Of a stretch of 64,000 nt of DNA, positions 36,701 to 44,668 are shown one piece after another. The translations under genes and the position numbers were made by a program. Source of the stretch: Candidatus Palauibacter rhopaloidicola (lineage in GTDB: Bacteria; Gemmatimonadota; Gemmatimonadetes; Palauibacterales; Palauibacteraceae). How positions within the stretch are numbered: position 1 is the stretch's first letter; each line of letters begins with the position of its first letter. Location: the NCBI GenBank assembly GCA_026914155.1, contig JAPPGH010000039.1:218172-282171 (forward strand), in the 5' to 3' direction. The notes beneath the pieces are model-generated. The model had not been told where the DNA came from, did not search any database, and saw only the letters and a program-made list of their open reading frames with translations.

Positions 36701-37137
36701 GCGACGTCCCCGCCGCCCCGGGCTCCGGTCCGCTGACCGGCCGAGCGCTCGTCGCGGGCGCCGCGGAAGGCGCCGTCCTCTACTCGTCCGAGCCGCTCAG
36801 CTTCTGGGGCGGCTACGACGCGGAGACAGGGGAGATCATCGACCGGCGCCATCCGCTGGCCGGCCGAACCGGTGCCGGCCGCATCATGGCCATCCCGGCG
36901 ACCCGCGGCTCCAGCACCACGACCGCCGTCCTCCTCGAAGCCATCCGCCGCGGCACCGCACCGGCGGCCTTCCTGACCCGCGGCCCCGACACGTTCCTCG
37001 CGCTTGCCGCCATCGTCGCCGCTCAGCTCTACAACCGCGCCCCACCCGTCATCGCACTATCCCCGCGGGACTTCGAGACGCTGCGGACGATCCGCCGCGC
37101 CCGCGTCAACGCCGCCGGCACGGTCCTTCCAGCCTGA
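36697..37137 (+). CDS. Aconitase X swivel-domain (small) subunit, DUF126
   Basis: The 146-residue protein is the swivel partner of aconitase X: LTGRALVAGAAEGAVLYSSEPLSFWGG, GEIIDRRHPLAGRTGAGRIMAIPATRGSSTTT and APPVIALSPRDFETLR. The Ser-rich RGSSTTT loop corresponds to the conserved catalytic-serine loop of the family. Both subunits are needed for activity. GTG at 36697 overlaps the TGA of the large subunit (GTGA), giving equal expression. Confidence 0.9.
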   Translation: MSDVPAAPGSGPLTGRALVAGAAEGAVLYSSEPLSFWGGYDAETGEIIDRRHPLAGRTGAGRIMAIPATRGSSTTTAVLLEAIRRGTAPAAFLTRGPDTFLALAAIVAAQLYNRAPPVIALSPRDFETLRTIRRARVNAAGTVLPA

Positions 37138-37244
37138 GACCGTGGCGCCGGGCTGACCGCGTCCCGCACGTTTGCCGCGAAGCCCTGGTCGTCCCGGTGT
37201 CGCCAGTACCCAGAATTGGGGATACCGGCTCGGAGTGCAGCCTG

Positions 37245-37269
37245 TATAATCCAGGTGATCCACCTGGAT
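37245..37269 (+). promoter_or_regulatory. TATAAT box overlapping a perfect dyad (promoter/operator)
   Basis: A perfect -10 box TATAAT (37245-37250), preceded by TG, overlaps the left arm of a perfect inverted repeat: ATCCAGGTG (37249-37257), spacer ATC, CACCTGGAT (37261-37269). No good -35 hexamer is seen at 16-18 bp. The site is about 85 bp before the outer-membrane protein gene at 37355. The geometry is that of a repressor operator at the transcription start. Confidence 0.6.
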
Positions 37270-37354
37270 GATGCTCGGATGCGTGCGGCGATGTCGGCGC
37301 GAGGCGCTCGCGATCGCTCCATGCGAAGACGACCCCATCGAGAAGGAGGCTCGT

Positions 37355-37873
37355 ATGAATCGCCGGTTTGTCGGTCTGTGTTTCGTTGTGCCCGTCCTGC
37401 TGTTCGGTTTTTCGCCCCCCCTCGCTTCGCAGGGCATCACTTTCGGTGCCGCGGCCAGCTACGGAGACGAAACGGACTTCGGCGTCGGACCTCGAGTGTC
37501 CCTCGCGATCCCGGCTGGCGATTTGGGGCTGAGTCTCGTGGGTTCCTTCAACTACTTCTTCCCCACCGACGAGGAAGCGGACGCGATCGGCGCCGATCTC
37601 AGCTACTGGGAACTCAACGGGAACTTGGTTCTGGACATCCCCGTGGGAGAGGGGGGGGTGGCGCCGTACGTGGGTGCCGGGCTCAACTATGGCAGTGCGA
37701 GCGGCAGCGTGTCGGGCGGTGGTCTCACCCTCTCGGCGGATGACTCCGAGGTGGGCGGGAATCTCCTGGCCGGCCTGCGGTTCGGGTCCACCGGACCGTC
37801 GCCGTTCGTGGAAGGCCGCTACGCCACGGCGTTCGACGGTCAGATCGTTGTCGCGGTGGGTATTCAGTTCTGA
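37355..37873 (+). CDS. Small outer-membrane beta-barrel protein
   Basis: The 172-residue protein has a signal peptide (VGLCFVVPVLLFGFSPPLASQ) and a run of amphipathic strands: ITFGAAASYGDETDFGVGPRVSLAI, LGLSLVGSFNYFF, LNGNLVLDI, VAPYVGAGLNYG, VGGNLLAGLRFG, ending FDGQIVVAVGIQF with the C-terminal Phe typical of outer-membrane insertion. AAGGAGG stands before ATG 37355. It appears to have its own regulated promoter. Role unknown. Confidence 0.82.
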   Translation: MNRRFVGLCFVVPVLLFGFSPPLASQGITFGAAASYGDETDFGVGPRVSLAIPAGDLGLSLVGSFNYFFPTDEEADAIGADLSYWELNGNLVLDIPVGEGGVAPYVGAGLNYGSASGSVSGGGLTLSADDSEVGGNLLAGLRFGSTGPSPFVEGRYATAFDGQIVVAVGIQF

Positions 37874-38097
37874 GAGCCCAGACGGCCCACTCGGCGGACG
37901 CCGCCGCCGGACGGGACGCACTGTGTCATCCCCCTGGCTGGCGGGACCCGGGGTGGCATGGACTCGTCGCCATGATTCAGTTTCTCCATTGGCCCGGGCG
38001 GGGCCGTCCCCCCGGGGAGCGTCGTGGATCGGCAGGGGCCGAGGGTCGCTGCGCGGCGTGACGGGCGAGCATACCTCGGCCAGGGAGGGATGTCGCG

Positions 38098-38778
38098 ATG
38101 GACATGGATTGGGACGCGATACTGCTTGAGCCGATCCGCGCCTTCCTCGATCAACTGGTCGGGTTTCTGCCCAACCTCGTGGCCGTGGTGGCGATCCTGG
38201 TCGGTGGCTGGGTCGTCGCCAGGCTGATCAAGACCGCGCTCATCCGGCTCCTCCGGGCCGTGAAGGCGGACAGCCTAGCCGAGAGGATCCAGCTGGCGGA
38301 GATGCTGGCCAAGGGCGGCATCGAGCGCACGTTCTCCCAGTTGGTCGCAGCCCTGGCCTACTGGATCGTCATGCTCGTCGTGTTGGTGGCGGCGCTGAAC
38401 GCCTTGCAGCTCACCGCCACGGCCGAGCTGCTCCAACGGCTCGTCGGCTTCCTGCCCACGATCGTCACGGCCATCGTCGTGTTGATCCTGGGGATTCTGG
38501 CTGCCGGCTTTCTGGGGGCGACCGTCCGCGCCGTGGCCAGCAACGCGGGTGTCGTGCAAGCGCAGGTGCTGGGGCAGTTCGCACAGGTCGTCGTGATCAT
38601 CTTCGCCGTGGTCGTGGCCCTGCAGCAGGTTCAGGTCCAGTTCGTGGGCGACGCCTTCCTGATCATCCTCGCGGCGATCAGCTTCGCGTTGGCCCTCGCC
38701 TTCGGGCTCGGATGCAAGGACCTGGCGGGCCGCTGGATGAACGATCTCGTCGACCGCCTCTCGCCGCGAAAGGACTAG
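38098..38778 (+). CDS. MscS-like small membrane protein (TM-helix repeat type)
   Basis: The 226-residue protein starts with an amphipathic helix and LVGFLPNLVAVVAILVGGWVVARLIKT, followed by a repeat of the same pattern, LVGFLPTIVTAIVVLILGILAAGFLG, then VVVIIFAVVVALQQVQVQF and ISFALALAFGLGCKDLAGRW. The two L-x-G-F-L-P repeats are the conserved TM-helix units found in mechanosensitive-channel relatives. The large MscS cytoplasmic cage is absent, so gating function is uncertain. GGGAGGG lies upstream of ATG 38098. Confidence 0.83.
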   Translation: MDMDWDAILLEPIRAFLDQLVGFLPNLVAVVAILVGGWVVARLIKTALIRLLRAVKADSLAERIQLAEMLAKGGIERTFSQLVAALAYWIVMLVVLVAALNALQLTATAELLQRLVGFLPTIVTAIVVLILGILAAGFLGATVRAVASNAGVVQAQVLGQFAQVVVIIFAVVVALQQVQVQFVGDAFLIILAAISFALALAFGLGCKDLAGRWMNDLVDRLSPRKD

Positions 38779-38806
38779 CAGTCCGTGGCAAAACCCCGCG
38801 TCGGCT
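38779..38806. repeat. Dispersed repeat, copy 2
   Basis: GCAGTCCGTGGCAAAA...GCGTCGGC matches the copy at 9275 with one indel and about three changes. It begins at the stop codon of the MscS-like gene and runs into the terminator hairpin that follows. Both copies have the same arrangement of conserved box plus hairpin. Confidence 0.5.
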
Positions 38807-38829
38807 CCGGGCTTGCCGGCCCGGAGCCG
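38802..38829. terminator. Strong hairpin between convergent genes
   Basis: Perfect 11-bp arms CGGCTCCGGGC and GCCCGGAGCCG enclose a 6-nt loop TTGCCG. It lies between the MscS-like gene and the convergent AbgB-like gene. There is no T-tract, so intrinsic termination is not certain, but the stem is very stable and works in both directions. Confidence 0.6.
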
Positions 38830-38840
38830 CCCAGCCGGGT

Positions 38841-40310
38841 CTAGCGGCGGTAGTCCAGAGGCGGCGGGCGGTCGCCCAGCAGCGCGGAATACTCGAAGTC
38901 CGCGCCGCGGTGCGCCCTCAGCTCCTCCCACGCGGCGGCGATCACGTCCGGTGACTGAAAGAGTTCGATGGTCGTCAGGGCGAGCGTCTTCGCCGCGACG
39001 ATCATCCCCTTGGTGCCGATGTCGGTGCCCCCCGCCGCCACGGCCTGCCAGCTGTGCGCGGAGGTGCCCGGCACCCAGGTGGCCGTCGACAGCCCCGTCG
39101 TCGGCACGACCCAGCTTACGTCGCCGACATCGGTCGATCCGCCGCCCGCGGGGTCGACCCCGAATTCCTCGATCTCGGCCTCGGAGCCCAGCGGCCGGCC
39201 GGAACCGCCCACGAAGGAGTCCTGGATCTGCTGGGCGAAGGCCCGCTCCGCCTCCGTGTACTCCACGCCCCCGACCTTGCGCAGGTTCGCGTCCATCACC
39301 TGCCCGAGGGCGACGTTGGGCACGAGGTCGTAGAGCCCGTGGATCACCTCGTATTCCATCCCGGTCCCGGTCCCCATCGCCGCGCCCTCGGCGGCGCGCG
39401 CCACGCGCTCGAACAGCCTGAGCACGGTGGGGGCGTCCGGGTGCCGCACGTAGTAGTAGACCTCCGCGAAGTCCGGCACGACGTTGGGCGCGAAGCCGCC
39501 CTGCGTGATCACGTAGTGGATCCGCGTCTCCTGCGGAACGTGCTCGCGCATGAGGTTCACCATGTGGTTCATCGCCTCGACCCCGTCGAGCGCGCTCCGT
39601 CCCCGCTCCGGCGCGCCCGCCGCGTGCGCGGAATAGCCCCGGAAGCGGAACTTGGCGGACTTGTTGGCCAGCGACCGCCCCACCCTTGCGCTGTTCCGCG
39701 CGCCGGGATGCCAGTGCAGCGCCACATCCACGTCGTCGAACAGGCCCGCGCGCACCATGTACACCTTCCCGGCGCCCCCCTCCTCGGCCGGCGTGCCGTA
39801 GAGCCGGATCGTCCCCTCGTGTCCCGTCTCCTCAAGCCATTCCTTGACCGCGATGGCCGCCGCCACGGAGCCCGCGCCAAACAGGTGGTGTCCGCACGCG
39901 TGGCCCGCGCCTCCGATGATGATGGGAGAGCGCACGGGCACCGCGTCCTGTGAGATGCCCGGCAGCGCGTCGTACTCGGCCAGGATCCCGATGACCGGGC
40001 CTCCGGAGCCGTAGCTCGCCAGGAACGCCGTGGGCATGTCCGCGACGCCGGACTCGACCGAGAATCCCGCCGCCTCGAGTTCGCCCTTCAGCAGCTCGGA
40101 ACTCTTTTCCTCCTGGTAGCCGACCTCGGCCCACTCCCAGATCTGGCGCGCCACGCTCCCGTAGTGGTCGCTGCGCGCGTCGAGCGCCGCGATCTGCGCG
40201 TCCTGAACCGCCGCGAGGGGCAGCGGGAACAGGGTCACGAAGGCGGCTGCGAGGAGCCGACGACCGGCGAGATGCCCTTTTTCGGTACGGTACCTGGCTG
40301 ACATGGACAT
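38841..40310 (-). CDS. Exported M20-family AbgB-like amidohydrolase
   Basis: The 489-residue protein resembles p-aminobenzoyl-glutamate hydrolase subunit B and related amidohydrolases. It shows ILAEYDALPGISQ, the metal motif GHACGHHLFGAGS (with HH where M20D enzymes have HD), YGTPAEEGGAGK, ALHWHPGARNSA, FRGYSAHAAGAPERGRSALDGVE and the C-terminal WVPGTSAHSWQAVA. An N-terminal signal (LLAAAFVTLFPLPLAAVQ) indicates export. GAGGAG lies 10 nt before ATG 40310; ATG 40304 is the alternative. It would hydrolyse N-acyl-amino-acid-type amides. Confidence 0.88.
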   Translation of the reverse strand: MSMSARYRTEKGHLAGRRLLAAAFVTLFPLPLAAVQDAQIAALDARSDHYGSVARQIWEWAEVGYQEEKSSELLKGELEAAGFSVESGVADMPTAFLASYGSGGPVIGILAEYDALPGISQDAVPVRSPIIIGGAGHACGHHLFGAGSVAAAIAVKEWLEETGHEGTIRLYGTPAEEGGAGKVYMVRAGLFDDVDVALHWHPGARNSARVGRSLANKSAKFRFRGYSAHAAGAPERGRSALDGVEAMNHMVNLMREHVPQETRIHYVITQGGFAPNVVPDFAEVYYYVRHPDAPTVLRLFERVARAAEGAAMGTGTGMEYEVIHGLYDLVPNVALGQVMDANLRKVGGVEYTEAERAFAQQIQDSFVGGSGRPLGSEAEIEEFGVDPAGGGSTDVGDVSWVVPTTGLSTATWVPGTSAHSWQAVAAGGTDIGTKGMIVAAKTLALTTIELFQSPDVIAAAWEELRAHRGADFEYSALLGDRPPPLDYRR

Positions 40311-40419
40311 GCGTTTGGAACTCCTCGAAGGGGAACGGATAGTACGTTCGGATGAAGCTGGCCCGCTGAAGCGTGTCCGGCCAGCCTCGCGTCGATCAAC
40401 GTGTCTGAAGGGTAGGAAC

Positions 40420-41283
40420 ATGAAGTCGTGGATACTGCCTGTGTTGGCCGCAGCGCTTGCTGCCGCTCCGGTCGCGTCTCTGCAGGAAGAAGTCCAGGAA
40501 GAAGCGGAGATCCGCTGGTCCTACAATGCGGAACTGAGCCTGCTCTTCACGTCGGGGAACTCCACGGTACGCACCTTCGGCCTCGGCGGCGGCGCCCGGC
40601 GCGAATGGGGCGGGGGAGAGCTGTCCCTCAGCGCGGGCGGTCTCCGGACCGAGTCGGGTACGACCCGCCGCGTTGCCGTCGGGACTCCGGACCACTTCAC
40701 CGTGACGAGCGACGCCGATCCCGAGCCGACGGCCGAGAACTACTTCGCGCGCGGCGCATTCGAGCGGTCGTTTTCGGATCACGTCCACCTCACGACCGGC
40801 GCGGGGTGGGAGCGGAACACCTTCGCCGGGTACGAGAGCAAGCTCTCCCTGGTGGGCGGCATCGGGAACACGTGGATCGACACCGAGCGGACCCGGCTCA
40901 AGAGCGACTACGGGGTCACGTTCACGATGCAGGATGATGTCGTCGACGACCCCGACCGGAGTTCGAGCTTCGGCGGCATCCGCCTCTCCACCAACTTCCG
41001 GCGCCAGTTGACGGAGACCGCCAATCTCGAGAGCACGCTGACGCTGGACGAGAACCTCACGGACACGGCGGACCTGCGCGCCGACCTCGCCAACTCCCTG
41101 GCGGTCGACATCAACAGTTCGCTGGCCGTGAAAACGGGCCTGCGGCTCGCGTGGGACAACGCGCCCGCGCTCACCCGCGCCCCTCTCGAGCAGCCTGCCG
41201 GGACCCCGACCGGGGAGACGGTCCTCGTCCCGCGCCACAAGCTGGACTCCACGCTGACGATCGCGCTCGTCGCCAACTTCTAG
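40420..41283 (+). CDS. DUF481 (YdiY-like) outer-membrane protein
   Basis: The 287-residue protein has a signal peptide (ILPVLAAALAAAPVASLQ) and the DUF481 beginning IRWSYNAELSLLFTSGNSTV, followed by long antiparallel strands (FARGAFERSFSDHVHLTTGAGWERN, RLKSDYGVTFTMQDD) and a terminal strand LTIALVANF. DUF481 proteins are salt-induced outer-membrane barrels of unknown transport role. It is divergent from the AbgB-like gene across about 110 bp. ATG 40420 is chosen for the signal peptide and the AGG upstream. Confidence 0.87.
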   Translation: MKSWILPVLAAALAAAPVASLQEEVQEEAEIRWSYNAELSLLFTSGNSTVRTFGLGGGARREWGGGELSLSAGGLRTESGTTRRVAVGTPDHFTVTSDADPEPTAENYFARGAFERSFSDHVHLTTGAGWERNTFAGYESKLSLVGGIGNTWIDTERTRLKSDYGVTFTMQDDVVDDPDRSSSFGGIRLSTNFRRQLTETANLESTLTLDENLTDTADLRADLANSLAVDINSSLAVKTGLRLAWDNAPALTRAPLEQPAGTPTGETVLVPRHKLDSTLTIALVANF

Positions 41284-41313
41284 GGGCACGGCGCGCGGGC
41301 GGCCGAATCGGCG

Positions 41314-42054
41314 TCAGAAGAACCCCAGCTGATCGGGGGGCGCGTCGCCCACCGGGGGACGCTCGCGCCAGCCGGACGGATCCCGGATCGGGGCGCCGCG
41401 CGGCTCCGAGCAGGCCGCGTCGTCCACGGCGACGCGGTTCACCCGGCGGCTGACCGCGAACACCTCCAGGGCCTCCCGGTCGAACGGCCGGAGCGGCTCC
41501 ATGGTGCGCTCGGAGATGTCGAGGTCGAGCCACATCTGCGCGCCCTCGCCTCCGAGGATGACCGGCATGCGGTCGTGCAGCGGTTCGAGCAACTCGTTCG
41601 CGTCGGTCGTGACGATCGTGCAGGAGGGGATGCGGCCGTCCGGTCCCTGCCACGCGTCCCACAGGCCGGCGAGCGCCATCGGTCTCCGATCCCGGCGCCG
41701 GATGAGGTACGGCTGCTTCAGGCCGCCCTCCTTCCGCCATTCGTAGAAGCCGTCGGCGAGGACGGCGCAGCGCCGGTCGATGACCAGGTCTCGAAACGCG
41801 CGCCGGGTTTCGAGCGACTCGGCGCGGGCGTTGATCATCGGCGGGAGCGACGCGCGATCCTCCGTCCAGTTCGGGATCAGCCCCCAGCGAAGCGGAACGA
41901 GTTCCCGGCCGCCGGCGCCCCGCCGCAGCGCGATGACCTCGTCCGTGGGCGCCACGTTGTAGCGGGCGGACCATGCCTCGAGCCGCGACGGATCGGCCTC
42001 GAAGAGTTCCGCCAGGTCGGGAACCGGCGTCTGAAGGCTGAATCGTCCGCACAT
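41314..42054 (-). CDS. SRAP-domain protein (HMCES/YedK-like DNA-protein crosslinker)
   Basis: The 246-residue protein begins MCGRFS, exposing Cys2, which bonds to abasic sites in single-stranded DNA in HMCES and YedK. Other active-site elements are RYNVAPT (N33), MINARAES, DGFYEW with the catalytic Glu, and HDRMPVIL with the catalytic His. It shields abasic sites and later releases itself. The tail after about residue 215 is poorly conserved and Pro-rich. It is divergent from the nitrilase-like gene. Confidence 0.94.
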   Translation of the reverse strand: MCGRFSLQTPVPDLAELFEADPSRLEAWSARYNVAPTDEVIALRRGAGGRELVPLRWGLIPNWTEDRASLPPMINARAESLETRRAFRDLVIDRRCAVLADGFYEWRKEGGLKQPYLIRRRDRRPMALAGLWDAWQGPDGRIPSCTIVTTDANELLEPLHDRMPVILGGEGAQMWLDLDISERTMEPLRPFDREALEVFAVSRRVNRVAVDDAACSEPRGAPIRDPSGWRERPPVGDAPPDQLGFF

Positions 42055-42197
42055 GGGAGCAACCTAACGAAGCCCAGCGCGATCCGCGGACCCCGTTGCG
42101 GGTCCCGGCGCGCGCTCCGACAATCCTCCGTTCCGGGCGACCGAGGCACGTCGCCTTCCCCGAACCGCAAACGATCCATGCGAAGGACATAAATCAG

Positions 42198-43052
42198 ATG
42201 AAAATCGCACTTGTACAGCAGTCGGCGGGTCCCGACCGCACCCGCAACCTCGAATGCGCGCTCGACGCGATGGGGCGCGCCGCTTCGGAGGGCGCCGATC
42301 TCGTGGCGTTCCCCGAACTCGCGATCGACCGCTTCTTTCCCCAGCGGCCGGACGACCCCGGCGCCGGGCAGATCGCGGAGCCGATCCCCGGTCCGACCTG
42401 CGATCGAATCGCCGCGCGCGCCGCCGAACTCGGCCTCGTCACGGTGTTCAACCAGTACGAACTCGGGCCCGACGGGCGCTGCTACGACAGCACGCCCGTG
42501 TTCGACGCGGACGGCTCGCTCCTCGGGGTGACGCGGATGATGCACATCACCGAGTACGCGTGCTTCCACGAACAGCACTACTACGCGAAAGGCGACACCG
42601 ACGCGCTCGTCTATGACACCGCCGTGGGGCGCGTGGGCGTCGCGATCTGCTACGACCGCCACTATCCCGAGTACATGCGGCGCCTGGGAGAAAACGGGGC
42701 GCAGCTCGTCGTCATCCCGCAGGCCGGGGCGGTCGGCGAGTGGCCCGAGGGGCTGTTCGAGGCCGAGTTGCGCGTGGCGGCCTTTCAGAACGGGTACTTC
42801 GCAGCGCTGGCCAACCGCGTCGGCGCGGAGCCCCGTCTCACCTTCGCCGGAGAGTCCTTCGTCGTCGACCCCGAGGGCGTCGTCCTCGCGCGGGCGCCGG
42901 GAGGGGAGGAGGCGATCCTCTACGCCGACGTGGACCTCTCGCGGTGCGCAGCCTCCACCGCCCGGCGCCTGTTCTGGCGCGACCGCCGCCCCGACGTGTA
43001 CGCTCGCTGGACCGAGCGCCTTGCCACGGCGTCGTCCGTGCCCGGCCGCTGA
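42198..43052 (+). CDS. Nitrilase-superfamily protein lacking the catalytic lysine
   Basis: The 284-residue protein has the nitrilase-superfamily fold: FPELAID with the catalytic Glu (E40), GVAICYDRHYPEYMR with the nucleophile (C151) and YDRHYPE downstream. The segment normally reading YRKMHI in carbamoylputrescine amidases reads TRMMHITEY here, so the Lys position is Met114; the 37-residue spacing to Cys fits this alignment. FHEQHYYAKGD follows. Active-site Lys is thought essential for tetrahedral-intermediate formation, so the activity is in question. ATG 42198 is used. Confidence 0.85.
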   Translation: MKIALVQQSAGPDRTRNLECALDAMGRAASEGADLVAFPELAIDRFFPQRPDDPGAGQIAEPIPGPTCDRIAARAAELGLVTVFNQYELGPDGRCYDSTPVFDADGSLLGVTRMMHITEYACFHEQHYYAKGDTDALVYDTAVGRVGVAICYDRHYPEYMRRLGENGAQLVVIPQAGAVGEWPEGLFEAELRVAAFQNGYFAALANRVGAEPRLTFAGESFVVDPEGVVLARAPGGEEAILYADVDLSRCAASTARRLFWRDRRPDVYARWTERLATASSVPGR

Positions 43053-43084
43053 CTCCGGCCGTCCGCCGCCGCCGGCTCCCGCTC

Positions 43085-43948
43085 GTGGAAATCCTCATCG
43101 TCGTGGTCGCCCTCGTCGGTCTGATGGCCGTCGTCCGTCTCTTCATGCCCCGGATCGTCCCCTTCTTCGTCTTCTATCCGGAGACGCTGCAGCCGCACGA
43201 GACGCACCCGCGATACTGGGGATTCCCGAAGGCCACCGAGGTCCGCATCCCGACCGAAGACGGCGTCGAGCTGCACGCGTGGTGGTTTCCCGCCGACCCG
43301 CCGGAGTCCAGGCGGGGGACCGCGATCTACTTCCACGGCAACGCCGGGCACCTGGGAGACCGCGGGACGGTGGCGGCGGCGCTCTCGAACCTCGGACTCG
43401 ACATCCTTCTGCCCGACTATCGCGGCTACGGCGCGAGCGAGGGGAAGCCCTCGGAGGAGGGTCTCTACGCGGATGCGAGAGCGGTGTACCGGTGGCTGGT
43501 GGAGGAGCGGAGCGTCGACCCGGGGCGGCTGCTTCCCCTCGGGAACTCCCTCGGAAGCTCCGTGGCGGCGGAACTGGCGGTGAGTCGCCCGGTGGCCGGC
43601 GTCGTCCTGCTCGGTCCGTTCACGAATACCGCGGCGATCGCCCGGCACCGCCTGTCGTGGCTCCCGGACTGGTATCTGGACTGGCTGCACAACCGCTTCG
43701 ACACGCTGGAAAGGGTGCCACGCATCGAGGTGCCGACGTTCGTCGCCGCCGGCGAGGAGGACCGGGTCATTCCGCCCGGCCAGAGCCGGGAGGTGTTCGA
43801 GGCGCTGCGCGGCCCCCGCCGCTGGCTCGAGATTCCCGGGGCGGGGCACAACGACATCTTCTCCCACGAAGCGCTATGGCGGGAACTCCACCGCTTCACC
43901 CGCGACGCCTTGGAGAGCGGATCTAACGACGACTCCGTATCGCCCTGA
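43085..43948 (+). CDS. Membrane-anchored alpha/beta hydrolase
   Basis: The 287-residue protein has one N-terminal helix (VEILIVVVALVGLMAVVRLFM) and then an alpha/beta-hydrolase domain of the BEM46/YqiA-like type: IYFHGNAGHLGDRG, LLPDYRGYGASEGKPSEEG, nucleophile elbow LGNSLGSS, the acid EEDRVIPPG and the final His in PGAGHNDIF. Esterase-like activity on unknown lipids or esters is expected. GTG 43085 is chosen just before the helix; the ribosome site is weak, and a CTG overlapping the nitrilase stop is possible. It ends 3 bp from the convergent HAD gene. Confidence 0.85.
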   Translation: MEILIVVVALVGLMAVVRLFMPRIVPFFVFYPETLQPHETHPRYWGFPKATEVRIPTEDGVELHAWWFPADPPESRRGTAIYFHGNAGHLGDRGTVAAALSNLGLDILLPDYRGYGASEGKPSEEGLYADARAVYRWLVEERSVDPGRLLPLGNSLGSSVAAELAVSRPVAGVVLLGPFTNTAAIARHRLSWLPDWYLDWLHNRFDTLERVPRIEVPTFVAAGEEDRVIPPGQSREVFEALRGPRRWLEIPGAGHNDIFSHEALWRELHRFTRDALESGSNDDSVSP

Positions 43949-43951
43949 CCC

Positions 43952-44638
43952 TCACGGGAGGAGCCATGCGGCGGCGGCGGCCAGGTCGGGGGCGATGTGG
44001 ACGGGGTCGGCGTCGTCCGGGCGGGACTCGCTCTTGCGGTTGACCCACAGCACGGGGACCTCGAGCGAGGTCGCGGGGACGACGTCGTGAAAGAGGCTCT
44101 GCGCCACGTGCAACCACCGGTCGAAGCCGGCGGCCCACGCCCGCCCGCGCTCGAAGTGCGGCGCGGCCGGCTTGTAGCTGCGCAGCCGCTGGGCCGTGCC
44201 GAGGAGACCGAACTCGACCTCGAAGTGCTTCAGCGTTCCGGCGAGCAGGTCGTCGTCGATGTTCGAGAGGATCCCCAGCGTGACCTCCGCCGCGGAGAGG
44301 CGGGAGAGTGCCGGATTCGTGTCGGGGAAGGGCCGCCAGGAGGGAATGCTCGCGGGGACGCCGGCCCCCAGTTCGTCCGCGGTATCCCATCCGTTTGCGC
44401 GCGCGACCTCCACCGAGGTCTCGGTGAGCAGCTGCCGGTAGGGGCGGTACTCGCTCGTCTTGAGCCGGTTCTGGGCCGCGTGGAACTCGCCGAGGAGCCG
44501 CTCATCCTCCACCGGGTCCGCCTCCGGATACGCGGTCCGGAGCGCCGCGAGAATCCCGCCCTCCCAGTCGATCAGCGTGCCGTAACAATCGAACGTGAGG
44601 AGGGTGCCCCGTCCCGCCGTCCCCTCGAAACTGTGCAT
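43952..44638 (-). CDS. HAD-superfamily haloacid dehalogenase type II-like hydrolase
   Basis: The 228-residue protein has nucleophile motif TFDCYGTLIDW (D17), motif II LGILSNIDDDL, motif III Lys in RLRSYKPAAPHFERG, and the WVNRKSE segment typical of L-2-haloacid dehalogenase-like proteins. It would hydrolyse a haloacid or phosphate ester; many members lack dehalogenase activity. It is divergent from nudC by 30 bp. Confidence 0.88.
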   Translation of the reverse strand: MHSFEGTAGRGTLLTFDCYGTLIDWEGGILAALRTAYPEADPVEDERLLGEFHAAQNRLKTSEYRPYRQLLTETSVEVARANGWDTADELGAGVPASIPSWRPFPDTNPALSRLSAAEVTLGILSNIDDDLLAGTLKHFEVEFGLLGTAQRLRSYKPAAPHFERGRAWAAGFDRWLHVAQSLFHDVVPATSLEVPVLWVNRKSESRPDDADPVHIAPDLAAAAAWLLP

Positions 44639-44668
44639 GCGCTCCCTCGAAACCGCTACGTTTCCCCC

